This document shows positions 42,801-53,593 of a stretch of DNA of 64,000 nt, one piece after another; the stretch's first letter is position 1, and each line of letters starts with the position of its first letter. The notes below the pieces were generated by a model. That model did not search any database and was not told the origin of the DNA. It was given only the letters and a program-made list of their open reading frames with translations. The stretch is from positions 1,650,785 through 1,714,784 of the forward strand of contig VZTJ01003817.1 in NCBI GenBank assembly GCA_013397795.1, written 5' to 3'. Source of the DNA: Orthonyx spaldingii. Taxonomy: Eukaryota; Chordata; Aves; Passeriformes; Orthonychidae. The translations under genes and the position numbers were made by a program.

Positions 42801-44835
42801 CTAATAACTTGCAAGGAAACATACAACAAGGTTTCCTCTAATATAGTTAGATTTGTGTAAAAACTTTGAGGCCTGTGATACAGAAAAAGGACATAAATAA
42901 GAAGCTGCTGGTACATAAGGATGAAAGAAAATGGAGCTAATGCTTTTGCTTATGCTTGCTAAGGTCTGTAGAAAAATAACTAAACCTGAGGGTGAGAGAA
43001 AGCATGTGTGCCTGGTAGCACACAGCATAGCAAGCATAAAAAGATGGAGGACTCTGTGTTGTCTGCTGTGTGTATACTTGCAGTTCTTACTGCCTCTGCT
43101 ACAGCGGTGTGCTTCTCACTGCTTCGGTTTATTCTTCAAACCAAACTCCCACCTGTCCCTATACTACTGTGAAGGCTATAGCTATTAGGGTGATAAATTC
43201 ATAGCGCTGGAAATTATCACTTATAAAATACGACAGGTGCTGACTTATTAGTCCCTTATGAATGCTACAGGAAGGAAAGGCTTCTAACTTACGACAAACA
43301 GTATTCACTCCAGCTCCTCATAACATGTTGTGCACTTGCATAAGAAGAGGATCCACAGATTTTTGATTCCTCACACATAGTGCACATCTTGAAGTTGTTA
43401 ATGACACATTTATGTATATATTTTAAAACATGATAGCATATATTCTTGTCACTCAGCACTTGAGATCTAAATACACTATTGTATGTATTCATGTTCTTCT
43501 AATTTTTGTACTTTTTTATTTACAGGGTTTGTCTGACCACATGCCTTGGGATTTGGCTCTTTTGGGGTGCTTTTTATCCTCCTGAGCTCTGCCAATACCT
43601 GTGTCTGCCTCCTTTTCTATTACTGGTGCTTTCCAGTACTGCTTAGTGCTGTCAAGAGAACAAAAGTTGCAGTAGATAATAAAGGTCTCATTACAGGTCT
43701 CCCTCCACCCTCACAGCTCTTAAGGAGCTCACAAAATGCCTGAAGGGGTCAGACCACCTCGCTCTGTGTTGGGGCTGACTGGAGATACTATTTAGAGAGA
43801 ATGTGGTCTATTTCTCTTACATTCCCTCCAGCATCCAGAATTGCTGCATTAAGGAGGGTAAACAATGCACCTTTAAAGTTTCTTGTGGAAAGACACTCCT
43901 CAACTTTCTGTGGCAGAGAACTTGAAAAAGTAATAAGGATATTAGTTCCTTTTAAATAAGCCACATATTTGTTTCTAGTATTGTAGGATTTGGTGAATGT
44001 TTATTATGCAGCTTATCTAATGCATTTATAAACTTGTAAGCCACAATCATACTCCTCACTTGTTTTTTTCCGTTTCCAGTTGTAAGTATTGTCTTTTCAA
44101 TGTCCCTTCCTAAGGAGGAACCCTATCTCCCTGAGCAAATCCCTGTACCTTGAGCTGCTCAGTCTTTGGGACAGGTAGATCAGAACTACATACAGAATCA
44201 ATAGGAATCCACAGAGATTTTGTGCAGTTGTAGTGTTGTCCCATCTTGTTACCCAAACCCCTCTACTGATGACACCAGACATATTTTCTTTGGCTGTCAG
44301 CGCACACTGACAATTCTGCTAAAATATGTTCAGTTATGACTATGACGTTCTCCTGAGTGTTAGCTGAACAAGGTATGATTTTCTCTAGATGCATTCCCAA
44401 GTTTTTACCCATGAAAACCTCCCAGTCTTTCCCACTAATGTTATAGTGGACTTTTCTCCCTAATAGCACACTACCATGAACTTATCTGTAATGAAGGTTG
44501 CACTGCAAATGCATTTTCTACACATCACTGATGAAGATGTATTCAAGTGGTCCCAGCACCAGTTTTCAGGAAGGTTGTATTTCTGACTTTACTGCCATAA
44601 AAAGTGAGACTTAAGCCCTATCCTTCTCTTGGTATCTTTTAATTGGTTTTCAAGTAATGAAAAGGACATCTAATTCCATATTAGGTTCTTTACTAAATCC
44701 TTACCAAGGGATTTTTATCCTTGTGCTTTTCTGACACTATTTTAGCCATCTACAAGCTTTGCGAACTTAAATTCTCCTTTATACAAGTTCTACACCTTTT
44801 TCAGATGACTATGTTTATCCTTGCTCTCAGTAAGC
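33896..44835. other. Intergenic DNA with a few GC-richer patches, no gene recognised
   Basis: GC-richer patches at 34270-34740, 36960-37140, 39690-39790 and 40320-40640 carry short frames (60-110 codons) on both strands, which is expected where stops are rarer. None shows a domain, and no consistent exon chain can be built. I looked for scavenger-receptor cysteine-rich or collagen motifs because MSR1 lies beyond TUSC3 in mammals, and found none. Confidence 0.5.
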
Positions 44836-45120
44836 TTACTCTTTATTGCCAACTTGACCATCCCATAAGGATTGGAAATTGTTCACTGGTCTGTAGCTTA
44901 GCTTTCCCTGCAGACTCTCTTTTTTATATAGGTGACAGCTGTGTTGGCAATCTGTCAGTCCTGTGACACAGAGGCAATCTGTAATGATAGGTGAAGGCAC
45001 CTTGCTCAGCAATTCTGCAATCTCACATCTGATCTCTTGTGGAGCTCTTTGATAAATGCCATTTGGTCCCAAGACCTTACCAGCACCTAGCTTATCTATT
45101 TAAAAAAAAAAATTACATAG
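44836..45120 (-). pseudogene. Possible remnant of a CR1/L3-like reverse transcriptase
   Basis: On the minus strand a short frame contains GPNGIYQRAPQEI, IAELLSK, then YKK and YRPV, in the order and rough spacing of GPDGI...IAEPLS...FKKG...NYRPV from the reverse transcriptases of the CR1/L3/L2 group. The match ends after YRPV and the following residues do not fit. The frame has only 78 codons from the first Met and no catalytic FADD-type motif is visible. The call could be wrong. If right, this is a very old LINE fragment, perhaps older than the bird-specific CR1 copies. Confidence 0.4.
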
Positions 45121-45439
45121 AATGTGCTAGACCACATTGACCTAAATCTTCTGTCTTAGCTGCTGCAGAGAATTTGGCTTCTCTGTCACAGTCTTTATTA
45201 GTGGGTGCTCCTTCTTATACCTTTGTCATCAACTCTCTGACTAGTTCCCTGCCTGGTTCCCTGCTTTGGGTGTATTTTAAGAAGTCTGTGCTGCCATGCT
45301 ACTGATGCCTTTTTTCCTGGTTTCAGGAATGAGCACTAGACACGGTTGGAGGTTAGAGGGCCGAGGGTAATTTACCTCAGTATTTTAATAGGATCCTGTT
45401 CTGATACATCACGACACGAAGCCCACCATGCATGCATGC

Positions 45440-45562
45440 TCTTCTCCCTCCTCTTCTCCTTCTCCTCTTCTGTTCTTCTGTATCTTCTTCTTCTGTATCC
45501 TTTCTTCTTCTTCTTTTTCTTCTGTTCTTCTGCTGTTGTCTCCCACCCCACCCACCCACACA
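45440..45562 (+). repeat. Long polypyrimidine tract on the plus strand
   Basis: Over about 120 bases the plus strand is almost all C and T, made of CTTCT, TTC and TTCTG units (for example TTCTGTTCTTCTGTATC), then CCCACCCCACCCACCCAC. The minus strand is correspondingly purine-rich. The Lys/Glu/Arg-rich frames on the minus strand and Ser/Phe-rich frames on the plus strand across it come from the repeat and are not genes. Confidence 0.9.
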
Positions 45563-47974
45563 ACTTACAGACCTAATCTCCCCAGGGGGCCAATAAGTTT
45601 ACAGAACACATTCTACTGCAAGAGCCATGGCTCCTCAAGATAGTTGGATGTTTGGTCTCCTAACTCAACAAAACCTTGGAACTATGCTGAATTATCAGAC
45701 TTAAAGAAGTACAAGTATGCATGCTAATACTTGTGGATACACAGAACTGTGTAAAAGGTACAAAAAGGAATAGCAAAAAATCCTTCTGGCATCACTACCC
45801 CCACAAGAATGTTCAGATGATTTTGTTTTTAGACCTGTTATTTTACACTTGACCTGTGTATGGTGTTGTGTTTTTATTTCTTTTTGAATTGTGGCACATA
45901 TTTTACCTGTGCTTCTAATAAAGTATTTAACAGCCACCAGGCTCTTTGTAGGTGTCTTACTTTTTGCCTATTGTTTGTTATTGTTTGGGGGGGAGGTAGG
46001 TTTGTTTGCATTATTAGATGCATTTGTTTCTAATATACTCCAACTTATTTCAGATTTCACTTTGTCCTGCCTTGCAACAACATTTACTGTACTGTACTGA
46101 GGTTGCTGTTACAGAGTAGCTATCCCATGAAACCCTCTTACATATTATGTTAGCAGCCATGCACTACTCAAGCTGCTGGTTTTGATTTGGATACTATTTG
46201 AGATCTATTAGTTGTTCCAGCAGTTAGCCATATGTCACTGGAATGCTTTACCTCATCATAAGCTGAAATATTTTATCTCATTAGCATGAGGTCTTGAGAT
46301 CTCTCACTATTACTTCCTGTCTGAAACTTGTAATTTCTCTCACTTTCCAGTTACTGTTGTCGTCTTGATCAAAGATCAGTAGCAGTTCTAATTCTTTTTC
46401 AGAATACAACTTCCAACCATGGAGACCTAGTGCTCAGCTTCTTATTTCTTCTGCAAGATGTCTACGTTGTTGTACTCTACGTAATCTTTCCCACATGGCT
46501 CCACTTTGTCACTTGCATATCCTGAAGTCATATCCACTGTGCCATCCTTAAGTTATTAGCCTGTTAATTGTCCTACCGATTTATTTATCTTCCCACCAGG
46601 GCTTGGAATGCTTACTATACCAGGGCTGTTGCTCAATACCATACAACTTCATTCTTCCATCCATTTCTCAAGCTTCTGGCATTGACAGAAAGCTCTTGCA
46701 AATTCTGTTCTGGCTTCCTTGCACTGGCACATGCCAGTCAACTGGCAGCATGGGCAAGCTGATCTGCCTTGCTGAATAACAGCTGAAGCACCTCTGCAGA
46801 GGCTGCAACCCCCTTCACAGTCCACATCAGTCTGTGAAGCAGGTGTTCCGAGTTTCAGTTTTTACCCAGCTTCTAATTTAAATATTGCTCTACAACCTTC
46901 TAGTGTTTCCACTACAGTAACTAGTAGGTCTTGCTAGGTTTTTGTGTAAGATGTAAGCTCTCTTTACTATTTTTTTTTTTTTTGTCCTAAAACGTTTCCC
47001 AGTTCTTAACATACCAGTATTTCTGGAGAATTAATAGGTAAAAGCATTAGATGAAGTGAGTTTTGTTAAGTCTAGTCAATCTTATCCTTATATTTAGAGG
47101 TGTTTTTATATTATGAATGAAGAAATTCCAAATGCTACTGGCAGTGAATTGGTACTTGAAAAAGTACCAGTTGGAAAACTAGCAGTAGGGAGGAAAAAAA
47201 GTAGGACTGAGGTAGAGTATCATGTGATGATTCTTGTTTCCTGAACCACTGAGAATATACTGTGTAGGTGTATACAAAGATTTGAGTAATTCACATAATA
47301 TGTGATGTGAACAGCTAAAAAAATGGCATTTTTAAATGGCATTACTAATTCCTATATAAACTTCTCACAAAGCTGGGTGGACACATAAAACTGTCAACTG
47401 CTGTAACTCCAGTTCCAATAGACTCATCTGTACTGTGTTACAGTCATCATTCAGGATAATACCTTCCTCCTGCTGCTACTTCAGAAAATAAGCATGTTTT
47501 GGGTTATGAAATATTATTGCCCCCACCCTCCCATTTTGTCACCACAGACTCAGCTTAAAAGCATCTGAGTTCTGACTAGTGTAAGCCTTCTTGCTTTCAA
47601 GATTCCACAATGAATTCCATTATGAATTGCATCTTTGGCATAAGAGACAGATGAATTTGTAATATATGTATTCTACACAGTGCTGAGTCAGGAAAAGAAC
47701 TCCAGGACGAAAATGTGTAGAATATAATTTTATGTTAATGGCTCAGCATGTCAGAGGTGATCAGAGGCTCTATACAAATACTCTGTTACAAAGCAAAGTG
47801 AGGGCAAGGTATAGTCATTAAATGATAGTTTCCACCAGGGTATATCTCTTAATAGTAGCTAAAGAACTAATGTTATTTTGTTCAGTTCTAAAACACATCT
47901 CAAACTTCTGGTGAAAAATCCTGGAAATACCTTTTGGGTCCATGTAGTACAGTTAATAAGGAAGACTTAAACAG
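45563..47974. other. DNA just downstream of TUSC3, no gene recognised
   Basis: AT-rich flank between the polypyrimidine tract and the likely TUSC3 poly(A) site. A moderately GC-richer stretch at 46380-46860 may be an old repeat that I cannot name. Longer TUSC3 3' UTR forms could extend here. Confidence 0.45.
46970..46983 (+). repeat. Run of 14 T
   Basis: A simple homopolymer in the TUSC3 downstream flank. Confidence 0.95.
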
Positions 47975-48247
47975 AAGTCCATTATACTTAAATTTATTTA
48001 AATTCTTGAGCACACTACATTCATAACATTTCAGCACTTCCCAATGAAATGTTTACTATATGTTTCTATAAATTACGCATTCATTGCATAAAACTGCATT
48101 CATTTCTCTATCACCATACTATATAAATTATCACAAAAACAGATGAACCAACAAAAGATTCTTGAATACATGTAACATTGGTGGGTTGAAAATAGCAGTT
48201 ATAGCTTATCTTTGTGGTAAGCAGCTCTAAATGAATCCCGCTTGAAT
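47975..48247 (-). other. TUSC3: Likely TUSC3 3' UTR
   Basis: This is non-coding sequence directly after the TGA on the minus strand. The first candidate polyadenylation signal in the transcript sense is AATAAA at 47998-47993, about 250 nt after the stop, followed by a U-rich stretch (TTCTGTTTAAGTCTTCC) at about 47976-47960. The left edge is therefore an estimate, 10-30 nt beyond the signal. Use of a later signal, such as AATAAA near 46588, cannot be excluded without transcript data. Confidence 0.5.
47993..47998 (-). terminator. Candidate TUSC3 poly(A) signal AATAAA
   Basis: The plus strand reads tttatt, so the transcript sense reads AATAAA, within TAAATAAATTTAAG. It is the first such hexamer after the TUSC3 stop codon. 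The spacing suits a short 3' UTR. The signal is only six bases in AT-rich DNA, so position relative to the stop is the main support. Confidence 0.45.
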
Positions 48248-48263
48248 TCATTTAATTAAGAAG
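48248..48263 (-). CDS. TUSC3: TUSC3 terminal coding exon, ending S-F-L-I-K-stop
   Basis: Sixteen coding bases on the minus strand complete the Ser codon left open by the penultimate exon and then read Phe-Leu-Ile-Lys-TGA. The acceptor directly upstream (48280-48264) is GTTTTCTTTCTTTTCAG, one of the best in the window. SFLIK is, from memory, one of the two C-termini described for mammalian TUSC3; MAGT1 ends in a similar SFLMS. The bases after the stop also resemble the start of the mammalian TUSC3 3' UTR as I remember it (TTAATTAAATGA, then AAGxGGGATT), which makes a chance match unlikely. The intron between this exon and the penultimate one is 7,633 bp (48264-55896). The piece is far too short to be found by open-frame length and rests on splice site, phase and motif. 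Confidence 0.85.
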
Positions 48264-49684
48264 CTGAAAAGAAAGAAAACATGATTAAATGCTGAAAATG
48301 CATATAAAACATAGCACCAAAATTATTTGAAAAGAATAAACAAGGACTTCAAAACATTAATTTGAAAAGTCATTTGACATTTGTGTAATAATCTCTGAAG
48401 TTTTTATATTCCATTTAGTGATTACAAAGCAAGCATGAAAGTTATCAAATAAAACATGAGTGATTGAAACTTAAACTTGCCTATTTAAAAAAATTAAAAA
48501 GCAAAACACTCTTCAAACATCTGTTCTCCTTAATCAAGTTCTGCATCTGCTCTTACTAATTTAAGTGAGAAATCTCTCCCAGGGGATGTTTCAGGTTTAT
48601 TTAAAACCATCTTCTTTTACTGCTGAAGTGGCCCCAGAGTTGGGACAATATACAGCGAGTGGCAAGGCTCTGTAGAGTTGCAGATTAATTCTCTTAAATT
48701 CTTAGTATTTTAATAAATGAAGAAGTTTCCAGTGATATTGCTGTTTCTTTACACCTGGAAGGCTAAAATGTAGGTATGTATTGTGTGTCACACCTTTCTA
48801 AGTACTTTACAAAGTCCCATAGATTGGGAAATGGGGACACAGAGAGAGAGACAGAGAGACTTGTGCATGACTATAGACTAACTGTACAAACACAGCAGGA
48901 ATGAACTCTGCCTCTATCTTTGCCTGGTAGGCCTTTCACCTCCTAGATATGCAGTGTGCACTAGCATACATGTAGTAACGTCACCAGTTTTTCCATTCAT
49001 GGCATTAATTAATTAATCATTACAAAACATAAATACAAGTGCCACAAGCTTAGAAGACTGTACCAGTATAAAGATATTCACTGCTGCAAAGAGCTGACAA
49101 GCTCATTAGGCAAGACATACAAGCCAAGGCAAAACAGATGGCAACTGGCTGGGTGCTGGAGGGTGAAGGGATTAACGAAGGGAAAAAGCTAGTGAGAGCA
49201 ACTTCATGAAGAGATGAACTGTAGAGGGCTGAGGGGAGAAGTAAGAGAATGCTGAGCACATGTGACTCAAAAGATAACCCAGGTCTAGAATAGATGTGTA
49301 ATGCCATCTACAGGAAAGGATCTGAGAGGAGAAGAGAGAGGATGACTAGTAGCGAAAAAGTTTGGAGAGAAGAGTGGGAAGGGCTGAAGATTACAATAAT
49401 CAGGGAGGTAGCATTAATAAGATTAAGAGGTGTAAAAGATTTAATGATATAACAGCAAAGAAATACAAATACAGAAGTGTCATTTTGGATCAACATGCTA
49501 CTACCATAGCTATTGATCCTTACTTTCTGTCTATAAGGGAACTGCATCTTTAGCAGCTAAGAGATACAGAATATCTCTTGGCTTGTATGTCTTATGATAC
49601 AGAAGATAGATAAGAGAAAAACTGAAAGTTCTAAAATAAGAGTAAGAAAGAAAATTAATGCAAAGAAAGAAAAACCCTAGCGCA

Positions 49685-49908
49685 GAAAGCTGAAACACAT
49701 CAAGTTCCATTGGAATATGAGGACAAACTTTCTTATTTCCAGGGTGAGAGAGCAGTGGAACAGGCTGTCTAGAGAAGCTGTGGAGGCTCGTTCTGTGAGA
49801 AAATCTGCCTGGAAGTGATCTGGAAGTTCAACCTGCTATAAGTGAACCTGCTTTAGAAGAGCAATTCATCTCCCCGAGTCACTTCAACCCCAACCATTCT
49901 GTGACTCT
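49685..49908 (+). mobile_element. CR1 LINE 3' end, decayed, inside the last TUSC3 intron
   Basis: Diagnostic blocks in order are CAAGTTCCATTGGAATATGA, GAGCAGTGGAACAGGCTGTC, AGAGAAGCTGTGGAGGCTCG, CTGGAAGTGATCTGGAAGTT, CAACCTGC..TGAACCTGCTTTAG and CAACCCCAACCATTCTGTGA near the end. It runs opposite to TUSC3. It appears to be a different CR1 subtype from the copy at 15161-15440 and lacks a clear terminal repeat. No coding region remains. Confidence 0.85.
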
Positions 49909-49977
49909 CTTGAAAACTACAAAAAGTCAAAACACTATGAAAAAAATCATAGAGTAGCCCCAAAGAAGGAGCTGGCT

Positions 49978-49989
49978 GGGGGGGGGGGG
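49978..49989 (+). repeat. Run of 12 G
   Basis: Twelve consecutive G on the plus strand, 70 bp past the CR1 fragment in the last TUSC3 intron. The length is likely unstable, both in the genome and in sequencing. Confidence 0.97.
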
Positions 49990-51511
49990 AAGTTTCTAAA
50001 AAATCAAGAGTAACAAATTGGACAACATCTGTTGGGCTAGATCTGCAGACAGACAAAAGCAAACATGTCCCCTTGTGCAAAGCAGGGTGAAGTAGAACAG
50101 GAAAGGCTGGCTGAACTGTGCCCCTCCAGATATTAACTAGATGAAAATGGATAGAAAAAGGTAAAAGTAAATGGCAAACTGCAAGACTCACAGGAAAGGT
50201 ATAAAAGCAAAAAGAGGCATTTTTAATGGTGATAATCACAGGAGGAAGGTCCTACTGAGAGAAGAGCATCCAAACTTTTTCCTGTTTGCCACAGGAAGAA
50301 GCACATTCTTCCTAACAAACCTGCTATGGGCTCAGACACTTAGAATTCAGATCTCCCATTTTGTACAGGATGAGAAAGCAGCACTGATGTCAACACTTCC
50401 CATAGAGAAGAATATGGAGGTTTGTGGATTTTCATGAATTCAGCATGCCGTTGGATGGTTTAGATGAACAGAGGGAGACTGTGCTGTGTTGCCTTCCATC
50501 CCCATGGGCAACTTCTTTCCAGAACAACATGCTGTTTAGCCACATTAACAGCTGGAGTATAGAAAATGCTAAATATAAGGGCTTTGTTTTGACAACTGTG
50601 TATTATTGTTTTCTTGTCTTTTAAAATAATCTTGATTTCTGCCATTTTAAAGAAAGTAGCCAATTTTGCTGGGCGCTATAGATCAGAATGTGAATTCTGG
50701 TATTTATCAGAAGTAGATTTACCAATTAATACACTTAAGCTGAATCAATTTAATTGTGCATGAAATCAACATGGAATGTCTAAAAAGCTGTTAGTAGTGT
50801 GCTCATGTTTATTAATAAATTTAATTTTATGTGTCTGCAAATACTATTTGTTCTACATACAAATATTTTTCCAGCACACTTCCAAGAAATAACTGTTCTA
50901 TTTTATTCACTTGCTTTTAATTTTAATTCCAATATTATACAGGACTTCTTTACTGAAACTAATTTAATTACAAGGGTAGATGTGTATACAGTGAATGTGA
51001 GGATTTTTCAAGCTCTGGGGCATCTTGCAATTTGTGTGTCCTGTTGCATTGACTGTCCTTCCCCAAGCAATGAATGAATACTTCATGTCTGACTTAACAT
51101 TTATGGGGTTTTGCACAGCTTAGTTCATTTTCTCTTTTAGCCAATAAAAAACATATATTTTCCATTCCATCAATACATAGTTCAGAAGGCTGATTATTCT
51201 TTATGGTTTAACTAAAAAAACATTCACATTCCTCTTGTAAATAATACTGAAATACAATGGCTATGAAGGATAATTGGATAATGAAACATTCAACTGCAGG
51301 CAGGTTCTAAAAAATTCCTTCAAAAGCTATTTAATGAAAAATTATGAAACCATAGAATTTTCAAGTGTTCATTTCATTTGAGACTAAAACAACAAATAGT
51401 AAAATATAGGCTTGAAAGAAAAATTTGAAGTGTTAAGAGTAATGAAACTGCTAGAAGTTTCATTCAGAAAACAAAGCAGAAAAAACAATACAGGACAGTT
51501 AATTCAAAGCT

Positions 51512-51525
51512 AAAAAAAAAAAAAA
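51512..51525 (+). repeat. Run of 14 A
   Basis: A simple homopolymer in the last TUSC3 intron. In the transcript sense it is a T run before AG, which resembles a splice acceptor (T14-AG|CTTTGAATT). The following frame (SFELTVL...) does not resemble any TUSC3 ending. Confidence 0.95.
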
Positions 51526-53532
51526 TCAAGAAATGTTTTTTAATATCCGTAAAGCATGGATAAGACTTTGTGTCCTCTTGAAGCAGTGTTACAAATATTT
51601 ACATGCCTAAAGTTCCCAGTAATACAATACTGTGCTAGTGTACTGGTGTCTTCTGTTGTGTTCTGAGCATCCTCTCTCATTCTTTTTCCTATTCTGTACA
51701 CTTTTTGGACTGAAACTGCCTAAGGTTTGGTTTCCAGAGAGCCCTCCAAGCTCTTTCCTGACTAGCAAAGTTAACTTAGAGTTCATGGTTTTGGCTAATA
51801 GTGAAGAATTGTCTCTTTGTCACTCCCATGTGTATGAGTTGACTGATGAAATTCTGTGTTGATATAATGAAATTTTATCACTCAGTCACTGAGTATCTGA
51901 TATTTAATATATCATTTATTCACTTTAAATACTGAGAAGGCTTCCAAGAAACATTCTCTAAGATATATCAACACTTGTCTTATCCAGAAAGAATTAGAAA
52001 GGGAAAATGGTCAACAGTAGAAAATAAAATTATTACATAATCTTTCCATAGTTAATGATATTAATTAAAGTGAAAGTTTTAGCAACATGAAAAATTTCAT
52101 CTGGTTCTCATAAAGTAAGTGGATTAGCACAGTCATGAAAAAGTCCTGCCATGGCAAAAATGGCTCCAGCAGAGAGATTTGCTGCATGTGAGCTCATCCA
52201 TCATGATTGTGTTTGCTCAGGGAGTAACCTTCATGATGACCCCCACTTTGCATCATCTTTCCCATTTCAACGCTTTACTGTATAAGGGTATTTTATCAGC
52301 ATATTAACTAAACCATTTTTTGCCCAACCCTAGCCTTCAAGAAGAAAATCCTGTGAAAGAATCAAATCAGAATTGGAAAATGTCTGAAGAGGATCAAAAA
52401 AAATCTGTCAAAATTACTGTCCATTCCTACATACGTACCCTCTGCAGAACACCTTATAGATCTGCACTCATAACTAGCACATCTAGGGACACTTTTCTGT
52501 TTGTCACAGAAATTAATAATGACAATGACATTTCCAGGGTCAAAGAAATTATAGAATTCCCAGAACTTGTATTTATATACATTAGAAAAGGAAATAATAG
52601 TCTTTCTTCAGTTTTTGACTCTGGCTTTACATTTATCCCCCTATATTGATATATCTTCACTACATAGAGGTCACTGCAGAAAAGGGGATATACAGCAGGT
52701 TGTGTTACTGTTTCATTTTTTACCAATGCATAATGTTTCACAAAGGATTGACTTAGTTGTTCAGTGCTAGAGAACAGAAACAATTTAGGACATTTGAATT
52801 TTTTTCTTTTTTAAGTAGGATAGTGAAGTTGATGCTTGAGGTCATGCATATAGCATTAAAGCAATTTCAGTTTTCTTTTAACTGTTGCTTTAGGCAGGCC
52901 AACATAATATTATTTTTTTCCTGACAGATCATTAGTATGCATTGTTGTTAGTATTGTTAAAGGCAAAGCCTTCCTAGCCTGAGGACAATTCATCACAAAA
53001 AGATTGATAGTTTCAAGGTGAAATTTACAACCAGTGAAAGGAAAAGGATAGACATATTTCACATCTTAAGATATATCTGCATTGGGATCAACTGATGAGG
53101 TGTGGAACTTCTTGGTGGATCTTAAGGAATTCAGACAAAAAATTAATGTATTTTAGCATATATAACTGACGTTAAAATGGAAGATACTAAATTAAAAGGG
53201 GAAAGAGAAAATAACAGAGTTATTTAAAGTGTTATATTTGGTCTTCCTTAGTGTTCTGCATGTTCATTAAAATCTGTAAGAACTATCCACAAAAAATGAA
53301 GAGGCTTCTCTAAAAAATTCTACAGGATTGTGATGAAGATGACATGGTTGAGACCACTGAAGTATCAAAAAAATCAATATTTGTATGTTTATTTAATCAG
53401 TATGTTTATTTAAAATAATAGAAAATGGGGTCAGAGCTACCCAAGAGATCAACAGAAACATGAAAGATTTAACACTGGAAAGGACTAGATAAGTAAATTA
53501 CACATTTGTCAAATGTGTAAATGAAATTTGCT

Positions 53533-53593
53533 AGGTGAAAGTGCTTTGCGTCTTTTCAGACAAAGAATGAACTAACAAAGTAAATGCTTAAAT
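53533..53593 (+). repeat. Copy 1 of a 61-bp dispersed direct repeat
   Basis: AGGTGAAAGTGCTTTGCGTC, then CTTTTCAGACAAAG-like sequence, GAACTAACAAAG and TAAATGCTTAAAT. The copy at 56606-56666 is the same length and differs at two bases (G/A at 53550 and A/C at 53566). The flanking bases are unrelated on both sides. The two copies are 3.07 kb apart in the same orientation and bracket the penultimate TUSC3 exon. Confidence 0.93.

Noticed and set aside
42860..42900. An acceptor followed by Ser-Phe-Leu-Phe-Met-Ser on the minus strand near 42895
   Set aside because: It looks like a TUSC3/MAGT1-type ending at first, but the acceptor is weaker than at 48264 and the frame runs on past the family's length. 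The SFLIK exon at 48263 is a better fit.
45346..45643. Arg/Lys/Glu-rich and Ser/Phe-rich frames
   Set aside because: They are translations of the polypyrimidine/polypurine repeat.
52454..52783. 109-codon frames on both strands at the same place
   Set aside because: No domain or family likeness. Overlapping frames on opposite strands inside an intron are best explained by chance.
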